Under the pieces are notes generated by a model, which was not told where the DNA came from, searched no databases, and worked only from the letters and a program-made list of their open reading frames with translations. The position numbers and the translations under genes were made by a program. This document shows positions 42,922 to 52,353 of a DNA stretch of 53,654 bases, piece after piece (the first letter of the stretch is position 1; every line of letters starts with the position of its first letter). Source of the stretch: an uncultured Peptostreptococcaceae bacterium. Its GTDB lineage: Bacteria > Bacillota > Clostridia > Peptostreptococcales > Anaerovoracaceae. The stretch covers positions 90,286 through 143,939 of the forward strand of contig CAJUQR010000004.1 in the NCBI GenBank assembly GCA_910588185.1, given 5' to 3'.

Positions 42922-42955
42922 AGGGAGCTCCTTTGAAAAAAAGGGGTTCCTTTTT
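42922..42955 (+). terminator. Terminator after rny
   Basis: AGGGAGCTCCTTT pairs with AAAGGGGTTCCTT using G-U wobbles, giving 13 pairs and a T-run. Confidence 0.85.
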
Positions 42956-42986
42956 TAGAAGACATAACATTTAGGAGGCATGCAAA

Positions 42987-44357
42987 GTGGCAAATACATT
43001 GAATAAAGAGGATAATAAATTCTTTTACTCTCAGATGCTGACAATTACTATACCTGTAATGCTTCAGCAGCTTGTCGCCGTAGGTCTGAATCTGATAGAT
43101 ACCATAATGGTAGGTAAAATATCTGAAAATGCACTGGCAGCAGTGGGTGCGGCTAATCAGATTTACTTTATATACGGAGTTGCGGCTTTTGGTATATTCA
43201 GCGGTGCTGCAGTGTATGCGGTACAGTTCTGGGGCATAAAGGATTTAGTGAAACTTCGTAAAGTTATGGGTATTGATTATATAATGTGTTTTGCATTGAC
43301 CATACCTACAATAATATTGGCTTTAGTTGCAGGTCCCCAGCTTATAAGTCTGTTTACAGATGAGGCTGAGGTTATAGAACTTGGAAAACAGTATATTGAT
43401 ATAGCATGTATTTCATATATTTTTAGCGGAATATCTTTTGTAATTACATATAACTCCAGGTCGGTAGCTATTTTAAAAGTGCCTACGATAATAAGTACCA
43501 GTGCAGTGTTTTTAAATGTTATTTTAAACTTTTGTTTGATATACGGAAAGTTTGGATTTCCTGAAATGGGCGTAAGAGGTGCAGCTACCGCTACGTTAAT
43601 AGCAAGAATTTGTGAATGCGTTGCAATGCTTTCGTATATTTATATCTTTTCAAAAGAACATCCTCTTAAGGCTAAAATTTCTGAGATGATACATATAGAG
43701 AAAGATTTGTTCATCAGTGTAATGAAAACAGCTGCTCCTGTAATAGGAAATGAAGGCCTTTGGGCAATTTCCAATGCTATCGTATTTGCCATATACGGAC
43801 AGATAAGTGCGGCAGCTCTTGCTATAGTTCAGATAGCTAATACAGTTACAGAGGTGTTCCAGACTTTATATGCAGGAATGAGTAATGCTTCTGCAGTTAT
43901 AATAGGCAAGACCCTTGGAAGAGGCGAAAAAGATTTGTCATATCAGTATGGCCTTAAGATGATAAAGTTGACTTTTATTTTTAACATATTCACCATGACT
44001 TTGCTCATCATAGCCATATGGCCGATTGCAGGAATATATGATTTTGAAGCTGAAACCACGGATATGCTTATAAAATCACTTTTAGTATTTGCGGCTGCGC
44101 AGCTTCCAAAAATGCTCGTATATGTGCTGGTATGCGGCATTATAAGGGCAGGAGGCGATACCATGTGGTGCCTCATTATGGAATTCATATTTAATTTCTG
44201 TATACAGATAGGATTGGCATATTTGGCAGTTAATATTTTGAATCTTCCGCTTTTCCTTGCTATTGCTGTAGTAATGCTTGCAGAGACCATAAAGTCTGTT
44301 TTCTGTGTTCAGAGAGTATTGAGCAAAAAGTGGATGAATGTATTTACAGGAAGGTAA
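42987..44357 (+). CDS. MATE family efflux transporter
   Basis: The 456-residue protein has twelve predicted hydrophobic segments arranged as two similar halves, with IPVMLQQLVAVGLNLIDTIMVG (read in parts) in helix 1 and FGFPEMGVRGAATAT in the middle. MATE transporters export drugs or metabolites using sodium or proton gradients; the substrate is unknown. The start is GTG at 42987 with AGGAGG upstream. Confidence 0.94.
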   Translation: MANTLNKEDNKFFYSQMLTITIPVMLQQLVAVGLNLIDTIMVGKISENALAAVGAANQIYFIYGVAAFGIFSGAAVYAVQFWGIKDLVKLRKVMGIDYIMCFALTIPTIILALVAGPQLISLFTDEAEVIELGKQYIDIACISYIFSGISFVITYNSRSVAILKVPTIISTSAVFLNVILNFCLIYGKFGFPEMGVRGAATATLIARICECVAMLSYIYIFSKEHPLKAKISEMIHIEKDLFISVMKTAAPVIGNEGLWAISNAIVFAIYGQISAAALAIVQIANTVTEVFQTLYAGMSNASAVIIGKTLGRGEKDLSYQYGLKMIKLTFIFNIFTMTLLIIAIWPIAGIYDFEAETTDMLIKSLLVFAAAQLPKMLVYVLVCGIIRAGGDTMWCLIMEFIFNFCIQIGLAYLAVNILNLPLFLAIAVVMLAETIKSVFCVQRVLSKKWMNVFTGR

Positions 44358-44368
44358 ACAGGAGATAT

Positions 44369-45547
44369 ATGTTTGTTTATTTAGATAATAGTGCGACAAC
44401 AAGACCGTATGATGAAGTCATAGATGTTATGAGCAAAATTCAAAGAGAGAACTTTGGTAATCCTTCTTCTCTCCATACGCTAGGCGTAGAGGCTGAAAAG
44501 TACTTGAAAAATGCCAGAAAATCCTTATCTGCATCTTTAGGAGCATCGGAAAATGAAGTGTATTTTACTTCGTGTGGTACTGAATCAGATAATATGGCGT
44601 TGCTTGGACTATGCAAAAATCGAAGACATATAGGTAAGAAGATAATTACTACTTCTGTGGAGCACCCGGCTGTGTTGGAGCCTGTCAAATATTTAGAATC
44701 GATTGGATTTAAGATAGAATATATAGGCGTTGACAGAAATTGCAGAATAGATATAAAGAAGCTAGAAAAAGCGATAACAGAAGATACTGTAATGATATCT
44801 GTTATGTCTGTAAATAATGAAACAGGAACTATTTTTCCCATAGATAAAATCGGAGCTCTAAAAGATAAGTTTAATAAAGAACATGGAACAGACATACTTT
44901 TTCATACAGATGCTGTTCAGGCTTTTGGTAAAATCCCTATTTCCGTTAATGGCAATTATTCGTCTGTAGATCTTATATCTGTGAGCAGTCATAAGATACA
45001 TGGGCCAAAGGGAGTAGGAGGTCTGTATATTAAGAAAAATGTTAATATACCATCTTTGGTTTTAGGAGGCGGTCAGGAAAAAAATATGAGGTCCGGAACT
45101 GAAAATACGGCAGGCATAGGAGGATTTGGAACTGCCATTGACTTGGCATTTTCAGGTTTTGATGATCGTCTAAAAACGATTGAAGATGTCAGAAGTCTGC
45201 TTCTTACAGGGCTTAAAGACCAAATAGCCGATATAATTATAAACAGTCCTCAGGATGAAACAGCATGTCCGTCGGTACTGAATGTTTCGTTTATGGGAAC
45301 TAGGGGAGAAGTTCTGCTGCATACTTTGGAGCAAGATGGAATATTCGTATCTACAGGTTCAGCATGTTCTTCAAATAAAAAAGGACAGAGTCATGTTCTT
45401 TCGGCCATGGGACTTTCTGTAAAAGAGATAGAAGGTGCAATACGTTTTAGTTTCAGTGAGTTTAATACTAAAGCCGAAATTGAGTATGTGGTGGAAAAGG
45501 TTAAGAACGCAGTTAAGCGATTTAGAAAACTTGGAAGTTTTAGATAA
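44369..45547 (+). CDS. Cysteine desulfurase (NifS/IscS-like)
   Basis: The 392-residue PLP enzyme removes sulfur from cysteine. It has LDNSATTRPYDEV at the start, the PLP lysine in SSHKIHGPKG and the catalytic cysteine in STGSACSS near residue 331. AGGAG lies four bases before the ATG at 44369. The thiI gene 34 bases downstream suggests that it serves tRNA thiolation, as NifZ does in Bacillus subtilis. Confidence 0.95.
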   Translation: MFVYLDNSATTRPYDEVIDVMSKIQRENFGNPSSLHTLGVEAEKYLKNARKSLSASLGASENEVYFTSCGTESDNMALLGLCKNRRHIGKKIITTSVEHPAVLEPVKYLESIGFKIEYIGVDRNCRIDIKKLEKAITEDTVMISVMSVNNETGTIFPIDKIGALKDKFNKEHGTDILFHTDAVQAFGKIPISVNGNYSSVDLISVSSHKIHGPKGVGGLYIKKNVNIPSLVLGGGQEKNMRSGTENTAGIGGFGTAIDLAFSGFDDRLKTIEDVRSLLLTGLKDQIADIIINSPQDETACPSVLNVSFMGTRGEVLLHTLEQDGIFVSTGSACSSNKKGQSHVLSAMGLSVKEIEGAIRFSFSEFNTKAEIEYVVEKVKNAVKRFRKLGSFR

Positions 45548-45581
45548 AATACTGCTTAAATAAGGCAGAAGGAGTTTGATT

Positions 45582-46766
45582 ATGAACGAACAGAATATCC
45601 TCATAGTAAGATGCGGAGAAGTAGCTCTTAAAGGTATGAATAAGCCATATTTTGAAAGAATGCTGGTAGACAGAATTCGAAAGAATCTTAAGAGCTATAA
45701 AGGCGTAGATGTTAAACGACATGAGGGGTTAATCTTTATAAGAGCAGAAAAGGATTTAGACATAGAGGGCATTATAAAAGAAACTGCAAAAGTTTTTGGT
45801 GTTGCGTCCATAAGCAAGGCGGTTGAGTCTGAATCAGAGCTTAACGCCATAGGATCTGCAGCAGTAGAATATATGATGGATCTTATAGAAAAAAGAGGCA
45901 TAAAGAGTTTTAAAGTTGAAGCTAAACGCGCAGACAAAAATTTCCCTGTTAAATCTCCGGAAATAGGCAGGATAATAGGCGCCAAGGTTTTGATAGGTTG
46001 TAAAGTTCTAAATGTTGACGTTCACAATCCTGATGTGCTTTTGCATGTGGATGTGCGTCATGACAGGACATATATATATGAAGGCAAGGTTGCAGGATTT
46101 GGAGGATTGCCACTTGGTACCAACGGCAAGGGATTGGTACTGCTTTCAGGGGGCATAGACAGCCCTGTAGCGGCTTGGATGATGGCAAAGAGAGGAATGC
46201 TTATAGAGGCAATGCATTTTCACTCATATCCATATACCAGCCCAAGAGCGCAGGAAAAGGTTGAGGACCTGGCTAGGATTTTAGCTTCTTACTGCGGAAG
46301 ATTTAAGATGCATGTAATAAATCTTTTGCCTATTCAGGAGCAGATAGTGGAACATTGTCCTGAAGAAGAGACTACCATACTCGTGCGCAGATTTATGATG
46401 AGAATAGCCGAAAGAATAGCCAAGGATAACGATTGTATGATGCTGATAACCGGCGAAAATCTTGGACAAGTTGCAAGTCAGACAGCAGAAGCTCTAGTAG
46501 TAACCGATGCTTCAGTCAAATTACCTGTTATGAGACCGCTCATAGCCATGGATAAGGTTGATATAATGGATAAAGCCAAGGAAATAGGCACATATGAGAC
46601 TTCCATATTGCCTTACGAAGATTGCTGCACAGTATTTCTTCCAAAGCATCCGACAACTAAGCCTCGACTTGAGCGAATCCTTGAATCAGAGAGCAAGCTT
46701 GACTGTCAAGCGCTTATCGAAGCTGCTGTCAGCTCACAAGAGATTATTGATATAAAGGTTGAATAG
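45582..46766 (+). CDS. thiI: tRNA 4-thiouridine synthase ThiI
   Basis: The 394-residue protein forms 4-thiouridine at position 8 of tRNA. It has an N-terminal ferredoxin-like and THUMP region (about 1-165) and a PP-loop ATPase motif LLSGGIDSPVAAWMM near residue 188. It lacks the C-terminal rhodanese domain of the long form, so sulfur should come directly from the neighbouring desulfurase. AAGGAG precedes the ATG at 45582. A strong terminator follows. Confidence 0.96.
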   Translation: MNEQNILIVRCGEVALKGMNKPYFERMLVDRIRKNLKSYKGVDVKRHEGLIFIRAEKDLDIEGIIKETAKVFGVASISKAVESESELNAIGSAAVEYMMDLIEKRGIKSFKVEAKRADKNFPVKSPEIGRIIGAKVLIGCKVLNVDVHNPDVLLHVDVRHDRTYIYEGKVAGFGGLPLGTNGKGLVLLSGGIDSPVAAWMMAKRGMLIEAMHFHSYPYTSPRAQEKVEDLARILASYCGRFKMHVINLLPIQEQIVEHCPEEETTILVRRFMMRIAERIAKDNDCMMLITGENLGQVASQTAEALVVTDASVKLPVMRPLIAMDKVDIMDKAKEIGTYETSILPYEDCCTVFLPKHPTTKPRLERILESESKLDCQALIEAAVSSQEIIDIKVE

Positions 46767-46776
46767 AGTGAATTAT

Positions 46777-46806
46777 GACCGGATGACTTATGTCATCCGG
46801 TCTTTT
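46777..46806 (+). terminator. Terminator after thiI
   Basis: A perfect 11-bp stem (GACCGGATGAC with GTCATCCGGTC) with a 4-base loop and TTTTA. Confidence 0.92.
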
Positions 46807-46917
46807 ATGTTACTAAGATATATCTAAATTTAATTTTGTTAATGGTTATGATTATATTTTGAGATATTAAAATATTTAAAGCAATTTTTATAATAATATG
46901 GTAAAATAATCCTGTAA

Positions 46918-47029
46918 ATAAAAAACTCGCTTACGCGAGTTATCCACACCATGTGGAGAGCCCATGAGGGCGATTAGGAAAATTCTTTATTTGAACTTGT
47001 AGTGTAATCTCATATGGTAGTTATGAGCT
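46918..47029 (-). ncRNA. tracrRNA of the type II-A system
   Basis: The RNA is read from the strand opposite to cas9. Its anti-repeat (complement of 46990-47023) pairs with the CRISPR repeat as follows: TTTGA with TCAAA in a lower stem, a GAG/AAGT bulge, then TAGTGTAAT and TCATATGGTAGTTA in a long upper stem with one U-G wobble. Downstream lie GCCC-TCAT-GGGC (46971-46960), CCACA-TGG-TGTGG (46956-46944), and terminator AACTCGC-GTAA-GCGAGTT (46941-46924) with a U-run. The predicted length is about 112 bases. The rest of the 319-base gap (46807-46917) is AT-rich with no feature seen. Confidence 0.93.
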
Positions 47030-47035
47030 ATTTTA

Positions 47036-47064
47036 AATATACTACAGTGTGCAGGACTTGTCAA
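47036..47064 (-). promoter_or_regulatory. Sigma-A promoter of tracrRNA
   Basis: On the minus strand TTGACA (47064-47059) and TATATT (47041-47036) are 17 bases apart, placing initiation near 47029. It lies 22 bases before the cas9 ATG, so it overlaps the cas9 leader. Confidence 0.85.
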
Positions 47065-47085
47065 TATTAAAAGGAAAGGTGAAAA

Positions 47086-50000
47086 ATGAAAAAATATTAT
47101 TTAGGATTGGATATAGGAACGAATTCGGTTGGTTGGGCAGTAACAGATGAGAAATATAATATTTGTAAATTTAATGGCAAGTCTATGTGGGGAATTAGAC
47201 TTTTTGATGGTGCTGAAACTGCGGCAGAAAGAAGAGTTAAACGTTCGACTCGGAGAAGATTGCAGAGACAAAGAGAAAGAATTGATTTGTTGCAGGAGTT
47301 ATTTGCGGATGAAATTGCAAAGGTCGATGAAACATTCTTTCTTAGGCTAAATGAAAGTAGATTGAATGTGCTAGATAAATCACTTAAAGAGAAGCATCCA
47401 TTATTTATAAATAATGATTATTCAGAGAAGGAGTATTACAAGCAGTATCCTACAATTTTTCATTTGCGCAAAGAGTTAGTAGAAAATAAAGAAAAACATG
47501 ATATAAGATTAGTTTATTTAGCTATTCATAATATTTTGAAAAATAGAGGACATTTTTTAATCGATGGTGATATTGGGAATGCTAAAAGTTTTAATTTTGT
47601 TTTTGACCAATTGATTAATACTATAAAAGATGAGTTGGGCTTTGAAATTATTGTTGAAAATATTGATGAATTTGAGAGTATTTTACGAAATAAGGAAATT
47701 AGTAAGAGTGAAAAGGCGAAAAAACTAAGTGGCCTTTTAAATTTTGAAAAAGATGAAATAGAAGAAGTAAAAATTAAGAAAATAAAAGCAGTTATAGATA
47801 ATATATGTAAGCTAATTGTTGGAAATAAGGCTGATGTAACAAAAATATTTGAAGAAGATATAATAGGTCTTGAGAAAAATAGCTTCAGTTTTTCGGATTC
47901 TGCATATGATGAAGCGATAAGACCTAATCTGGAAGACTGTATGGCGGAGAGATGCTTTGTTATTGATAGAATAAAGGCTTTATATGATTGGAGTATTTTA
48001 GTACATGTTCTGGATGGAGAAGAATTTTTATCGTTTGCAAAAGTAAAATCATACAATTGTCATTGTGACGATTTAAAAAAACTGAAGCGATTAATTAATA
48101 AGTATTGTACTAAAGAAGAGTACAAAAAATTTTTTAGCGATATTGATGAAAAAGTAAGTTACACAGCATATATAGGAAGCACAAAAATTAATAATAAAAA
48201 AGTTTCAGTCGAAAAGAAGTGTAGCGAAGAGGATTTTTATAAGAAGCTTAAAGAATTATTAAATAAAATGGAGGTTTTTGAAGAAGACGAAGAAGTTTAT
48301 CGTTATGTTTACAATAAGGTAGAATTAAAGACTATATTACCGCTTCAAAGGAATAAAGATAATGGCACGATACCAAATCAAGTGCATAAGATTGAGCTTG
48401 AAAAAATTTTGGAAAATGCCAGTGTGTATTTTGACTTTTTAAATAAAAAAGATAGAGAAGGGTTTACAGTTTCTCAAAAGATCTTATCTTTATTTAGTTT
48501 TAGAATTCCGTATTATGTTGGTCCGTTAAGCGACAGACATAAATTACAAGGATCAAATGCATGGGCGATAAGAAAACAGCAGGGAAGAATATACCCTTGG
48601 AATTTTGATGAAATGATAGATAAGGAAAAATCTAATGAAGTTTTTATCAAGCGAATGACTAATAAGTGTACATATTTAGTGGGCGAAGATGTTATAGCTA
48701 AAAATTCACTTTTATATAGCCGCTTTATGGTTTTAAATGAGATTAACAATATAAAAATAAGGGGGAAAAACATAGAAGTCTATTTAAAAAAAGAAATATA
48801 TAATAATCTCTTTCGCAAAAATACAAAAGTTACAGGTAAAATGTTGTTAAATTATTTGAAACAATATGATAAAGATCTTAAGTATGAAGATTTAAGCGGG
48901 TTTGATGTTGACTTTAAAGCAAATATTGCATCATATGTTGACTTTGAAAGACAGATATTTGGGGAAAGAATGGCAGAGGATTCTGTACGGCGTATGTCTG
49001 AGGATATAATAAGATGGAAAACTATTTATGGCGATGACAATAAAATGTTAGAAGATATTATTATTAAGCAGTATGGAGATGCGCTTGATGAAAAACAACT
49101 AAAAATGATTCGTAAACTTAGATATAGTGGATGGGGAAGACTTTCTGAAAAATTTTTAGTTGGAATAGAAGGTGTTGATAAAGAGACTGGAAAAAGTTTT
49201 AATATAATAAATGCTTTGTGGGAAACGAATAATAATTTGATGCAGTTATTAAGTGAAAGATTTACTTTTAAAGAAGAAATAGATAAAGTGAATTCAGAAA
49301 TGGTGTATGATATCAAGGAAATAAATTATAATTTAATTTTTAAAGATATTAATATTTCACCTGCTGTAAAACGTTCTGCATGGCAGACAATTCAAATAAC
49401 AGAAGAAATTAAAAAGGTGATGGGTGGTGCTGCTGATAAAATATTTGTTGAAATGGCAAGAGACCATCAAAAAAAAGCGATAAAGACAAAATCCAGACAA
49501 ACGCACCTTGTAGAATTGTATTCGAGTTGTGAAAAAGATGTAAGAGAGTGGACTGAAGAAATTAAGAAAAGAGAAGAAAGGGAATTTAATAGTATTAAAT
49601 TATATCTTTACTATAAACAAATGGGAAAATGTATGTATAGTGGAGAAGTGATTGACCTTGATCGTTTAATGTCAACAAATTCTGATTGGGATAGAGATCA
49701 TATTTATCCTCAATCTAAAATTAAAGATGATAGTTTAGACAATTTAGTCTTGGTAAAAAAAGACTATAATGCAAAAAAAAGTAATGAAATGTTATCATCG
49801 GAAATACAAGAACAGCAAAAAGATTGGTGGAAATACTTGCTTCAGAATAATTTTATAAGTAAGAAAAAGTATGACAGGCTTATGCGAAGAGAACCGTTTT
49901 CAATTGATGAACTGGCAGGATTCATAAGCAGGCAGCTTGTTGAGACACAGCAATCATCCAAGGTAGTTGTAGACCTTCTAAAAAGAATATATAGCGAAAC

Positions 50001-51162
50001 GTCAATAGTAACAGTTAAAGCAAGTATGGTATCTCAATTCAGAAAAGATGATCTAAATATGCTTAAGTCAAGAATGGTAAATGATTATCATCATGCAAAA
50101 GATGCATACTTAAACATAGTTGTAGGCAATGTATATGATGCTAAATTTACATCAAATTATAGAAGTTGGGTAGAAGAAAATAAAGATAAAGGATACAGCA
50201 TTAATAAAATCTTTGACTATGATGTAAAAAGAGGAAGCACTTATGTTTGGAAAGGAACTAAAGAAAATGGAAAAGAAAAGAGTGAAAAATCCGGAGGAAC
50301 AATAGACCGTATTAGAAAAACGATGAAGAAAAATGATATATTATATACAGAGTACTCTTACTGTGATAAAGGTAAACTTTTTGATGAAACTATAGCTAAA
50401 AAGACGAAAAATGTGAAAATAAGATTAAAAAAGAATTTAGATACGGCAAAATATGGTGGATATAAAAGTGCAAATACCTCTTATTTTGCTTTGGTAGAAT
50501 TTGACGGGAAGAATGGAGAAAGAGTTAAAAACATAATGGAGGTACCTATTTATATTGCCAATATGCTTTCACATAATCCTGATGCATATTTAGAATATTG
50601 TACAAACATCAAAGGACTTAAAAATGTAAATGTGTTAAGATCTTGTATTAAGAAAAACTCGCTAATCAGTGTTGATGGCTTTTTAATGAGAATAAGGGGT
50701 GCAGAGGAAAAGAAGTTATTATTCAAATGTGGTATGCAGCCAGTGCTTTCTAACCATGAGCATACTATAAGGCATATTGAAAAGTATTTAGATAAAAATA
50801 AGGACTTTGATGTGAGTGAAAAATTTGACAAGATAACAGACCAGGATTTAATTAATCTTTATGATGATATAATATATAAATTACGTACTGTGTATAAAGA
50901 ACGACCATTAAGTAGAAAAGTCATTCCTGAAGAAAAAAGAAATGTATTTTTAACATTGTCATTGGAGAAGAAGGTAAGACTAGTTGCACAAATTATTAAT
51001 ATGATTAGATGCGATAATAACACCATAGCAAATCTTGAAGATATAGGAGAAAGCAAGCATGCAGGTAAAATGGTAATAAATAAAAATACATTGGGTAAGA
51101 AAGAGTTGAAATTGATAAATCAATCAGTAACAGGATTATTTGAGGATCATATTAAGCTTTAA
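47086..51162 (+). CDS. cas9: CRISPR-associated endonuclease Cas9 (type II-A)
   Basis: The 1358-residue protein cuts DNA matched by crRNA-tracrRNA. RuvC-I holds Asp9 in YLGLDIGTNSVGWAV. The arginine-rich bridge helix RRVKRSTRRRLQRQRER lies near 52. RuvC-II has Glu789 in FVEMARDH. HNH has His872 in DRDHIYPQSK. RuvC-III has His1003 and Asp1006 in YHHAKDAYLN. All look intact, so both nickase sites should be active. The length resembles Streptococcus pyogenes Cas9 rather than the shorter II-C forms. AAAAGGAAAGG precedes the ATG. cas1 starts 2 bases after the stop. Its PAM cannot be read from this sequence. Confidence 0.98.
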   Translation: MKKYYLGLDIGTNSVGWAVTDEKYNICKFNGKSMWGIRLFDGAETAAERRVKRSTRRRLQRQRERIDLLQELFADEIAKVDETFFLRLNESRLNVLDKSLKEKHPLFINNDYSEKEYYKQYPTIFHLRKELVENKEKHDIRLVYLAIHNILKNRGHFLIDGDIGNAKSFNFVFDQLINTIKDELGFEIIVENIDEFESILRNKEISKSEKAKKLSGLLNFEKDEIEEVKIKKIKAVIDNICKLIVGNKADVTKIFEEDIIGLEKNSFSFSDSAYDEAIRPNLEDCMAERCFVIDRIKALYDWSILVHVLDGEEFLSFAKVKSYNCHCDDLKKLKRLINKYCTKEEYKKFFSDIDEKVSYTAYIGSTKINNKKVSVEKKCSEEDFYKKLKELLNKMEVFEEDEEVYRYVYNKVELKTILPLQRNKDNGTIPNQVHKIELEKILENASVYFDFLNKKDREGFTVSQKILSLFSFRIPYYVGPLSDRHKLQGSNAWAIRKQQGRIYPWNFDEMIDKEKSNEVFIKRMTNKCTYLVGEDVIAKNSLLYSRFMVLNEINNIKIRGKNIEVYLKKEIYNNLFRKNTKVTGKMLLNYLKQYDKDLKYEDLSGFDVDFKANIASYVDFERQIFGERMAEDSVRRMSEDIIRWKTIYGDDNKMLEDIIIKQYGDALDEKQLKMIRKLRYSGWGRLSEKFLVGIEGVDKETGKSFNIINALWETNNNLMQLLSERFTFKEEIDKVNSEMVYDIKEINYNLIFKDINISPAVKRSAWQTIQITEEIKKVMGGAADKIFVEMARDHQKKAIKTKSRQTHLVELYSSCEKDVREWTEEIKKREEREFNSIKLYLYYKQMGKCMYSGEVIDLDRLMSTNSDWDRDHIYPQSKIKDDSLDNLVLVKKDYNAKKSNEMLSSEIQEQQKDWWKYLLQNNFISKKKYDRLMRREPFSIDELAGFISRQLVETQQSSKVVVDLLKRIYSETSIVTVKASMVSQFRKDDLNMLKSRMVNDYHHAKDAYLNIVVGNVYDAKFTSNYRSWVEENKDKGYSINKIFDYDVKRGSTYVWKGTKENGKEKSEKSGGTIDRIRKTMKKNDILYTEYSYCDKGKLFDETIAKKTKNVKIRLKKNLDTAKYGGYKSANTSYFALVEFDGKNGERVKNIMEVPIYIANMLSHNPDAYLEYCTNIKGLKNVNVLRSCIKKNSLISVDGFLMRIRGAEEKKLLFKCGMQPVLSNHEHTIRHIEKYLDKNKDFDVSEKFDKITDQDLINLYDDIIYKLRTVYKERPLSRKVIPEEKRNVFLTLSLEKKVRLVAQIINMIRCDNNTIANLEDIGESKHAGKMVINKNTLGKKELKLINQSVTGLFEDHIKL

Positions 51163-51164
51163 AA

Positions 51165-52043
51165 ATGAGTTGGAGAACAGTAGTTGTAACGGGATGTGCA
51201 AAACTTGACTTTAAAATGGATTATTTAGTTGTAAGGAAACAGGATAACATTAATCGTATTCATTTAAGTGAAATAGGAATATTGATTATAGAATCAACTT
51301 CTGTATCTTTGACAGCTGTTTTGCTGTGCGAATTGGTTAAAAAGAAGGTAAAGATAGTCTTTTGTGATGAACAGCATAATCCACATTCTGAATTATTACC
51401 GTATTATGGCAGCCATGATACAAGTATTAAAATGAAAAAGCAAATAGCTTGGGACAGAAGTGTTAAAGAACATGTGTGGACAGAGATTGTATCAGAAAAG
51501 ATAAGGAATCAATCAAGGCATCTTGAAAAAAGAGGATATAAGGTACAGGCAGATATGCTTATGCAATATATAAAAGAATTGGAATTCGGTGATGTGACAA
51601 ATAGAGAAGGACATGCTGCAAAAGTATATTTTAATGCTTTATTTGGTTTAGATTTTACAAGGAGTGATGATAATTCTGTAAATGCTGCTCTTAACTACGG
51701 ATATGGGATAATGTTATCATATTTTAATAGGGAAATTGTTGCTAATGGTTATGCAACGCAGCTTGGCTTATTCCATGACAATATGTTTAACCAATTTAAT
51801 TTAGCATCCGATTTTATGGAGCCTTTCAGAATATTGGTTGATAAAAAAGTTAAAGATATGGAACCTATCAAATTTGAGCATGATGAAAAAATGCAATTAG
51901 TACATATTTTAAGTGAAAGTGTAATAATTGATGGAAAGAATAGTTTTGTCAGCAATGCAATAAAAATTTACTGTAAAAGCTTGTTTGATGCTCTAAATGA
52001 AGGCGATATATCGATGATAAAGTTTTATAAAGATGAATTATAG
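51165..52043 (+). CDS. cas1: CRISPR adaptation integrase Cas1 (type II-A)
   Basis: The 292-residue protein inserts new spacers with Cas2. The catalytic residues are visible: Glu148 in REGHAAKVYF, His204 in LGLFHDN, and the acidic pair in LASDFMEPFR near 216-219. It starts almost on the cas9 stop and overlaps cas2 by 11 bases, so all are in one operon. Confidence 0.97.
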   Translation: MSWRTVVVTGCAKLDFKMDYLVVRKQDNINRIHLSEIGILIIESTSVSLTAVLLCELVKKKVKIVFCDEQHNPHSELLPYYGSHDTSIKMKKQIAWDRSVKEHVWTEIVSEKIRNQSRHLEKRGYKVQADMLMQYIKELEFGDVTNREGHAAKVYFNALFGLDFTRSDDNSVNAALNYGYGIMLSYFNREIVANGYATQLGLFHDNMFNQFNLASDFMEPFRILVDKKVKDMEPIKFEHDEKMQLVHILSESVIIDGKNSFVSNAIKIYCKSLFDALNEGDISMIKFYKDEL

Positions 52044-52353
52044 ATATATGAGAGTAATAGTGTTTTTTGATTTACCTACAGAGACTCTAGATGATAAAAA
52101 AGAATACAGAAATTTCAGGAAATTTTTGATTAGAAAAGGTTTTTTAATGATACAGGAGAGTGTTTATTGTAAATTGGCTCTAAATTCTACTGTAGCTGAT
52201 TCAATAGTGCAAGCAGTTAAAAGTAATAAACCACGTGCAGGTATTGTACAGATGCTGGTAATCACAGAAAAACAATATTCAAGGATGGAATTTGTTGTAG
52301 GAGAAAGTAATAATACAGTAGTAGATTCAGATGATAGGATGATAATATTATGA
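52033..52353 (+). CDS. cas2: CRISPR adaptation protein Cas2 (type II-A)
   Basis: The 106-residue protein has the ferredoxin-like Cas2 fold with MRVIVFFDLPTET near the start and ESVYCKL. The start at 52033 gives MNYRYMRVIVFFDLP, the usual form in II-A systems. An ATG five codons later is possible. It forms the core of the Cas1-Cas2 integrase. It overlaps csn2 by 4 bases. Confidence 0.96.
   Translation: MNYRYMRVIVFFDLPTETLDDKKEYRNFRKFLIRKGFLMIQESVYCKLALNSTVADSIVQAVKSNKPRAGIVQMLVITEKQYSRMEFVVGESNNTVVDSDDRMIIL

Noticed and set aside
46807..46917. cas9 promoter upstream of the tracrRNA
   Set aside because: TATAAT at 46889-46894 and TAAAAT at 46902-46907 exist in AT-rich DNA, but neither has a -35 hexamer at a suitable distance.
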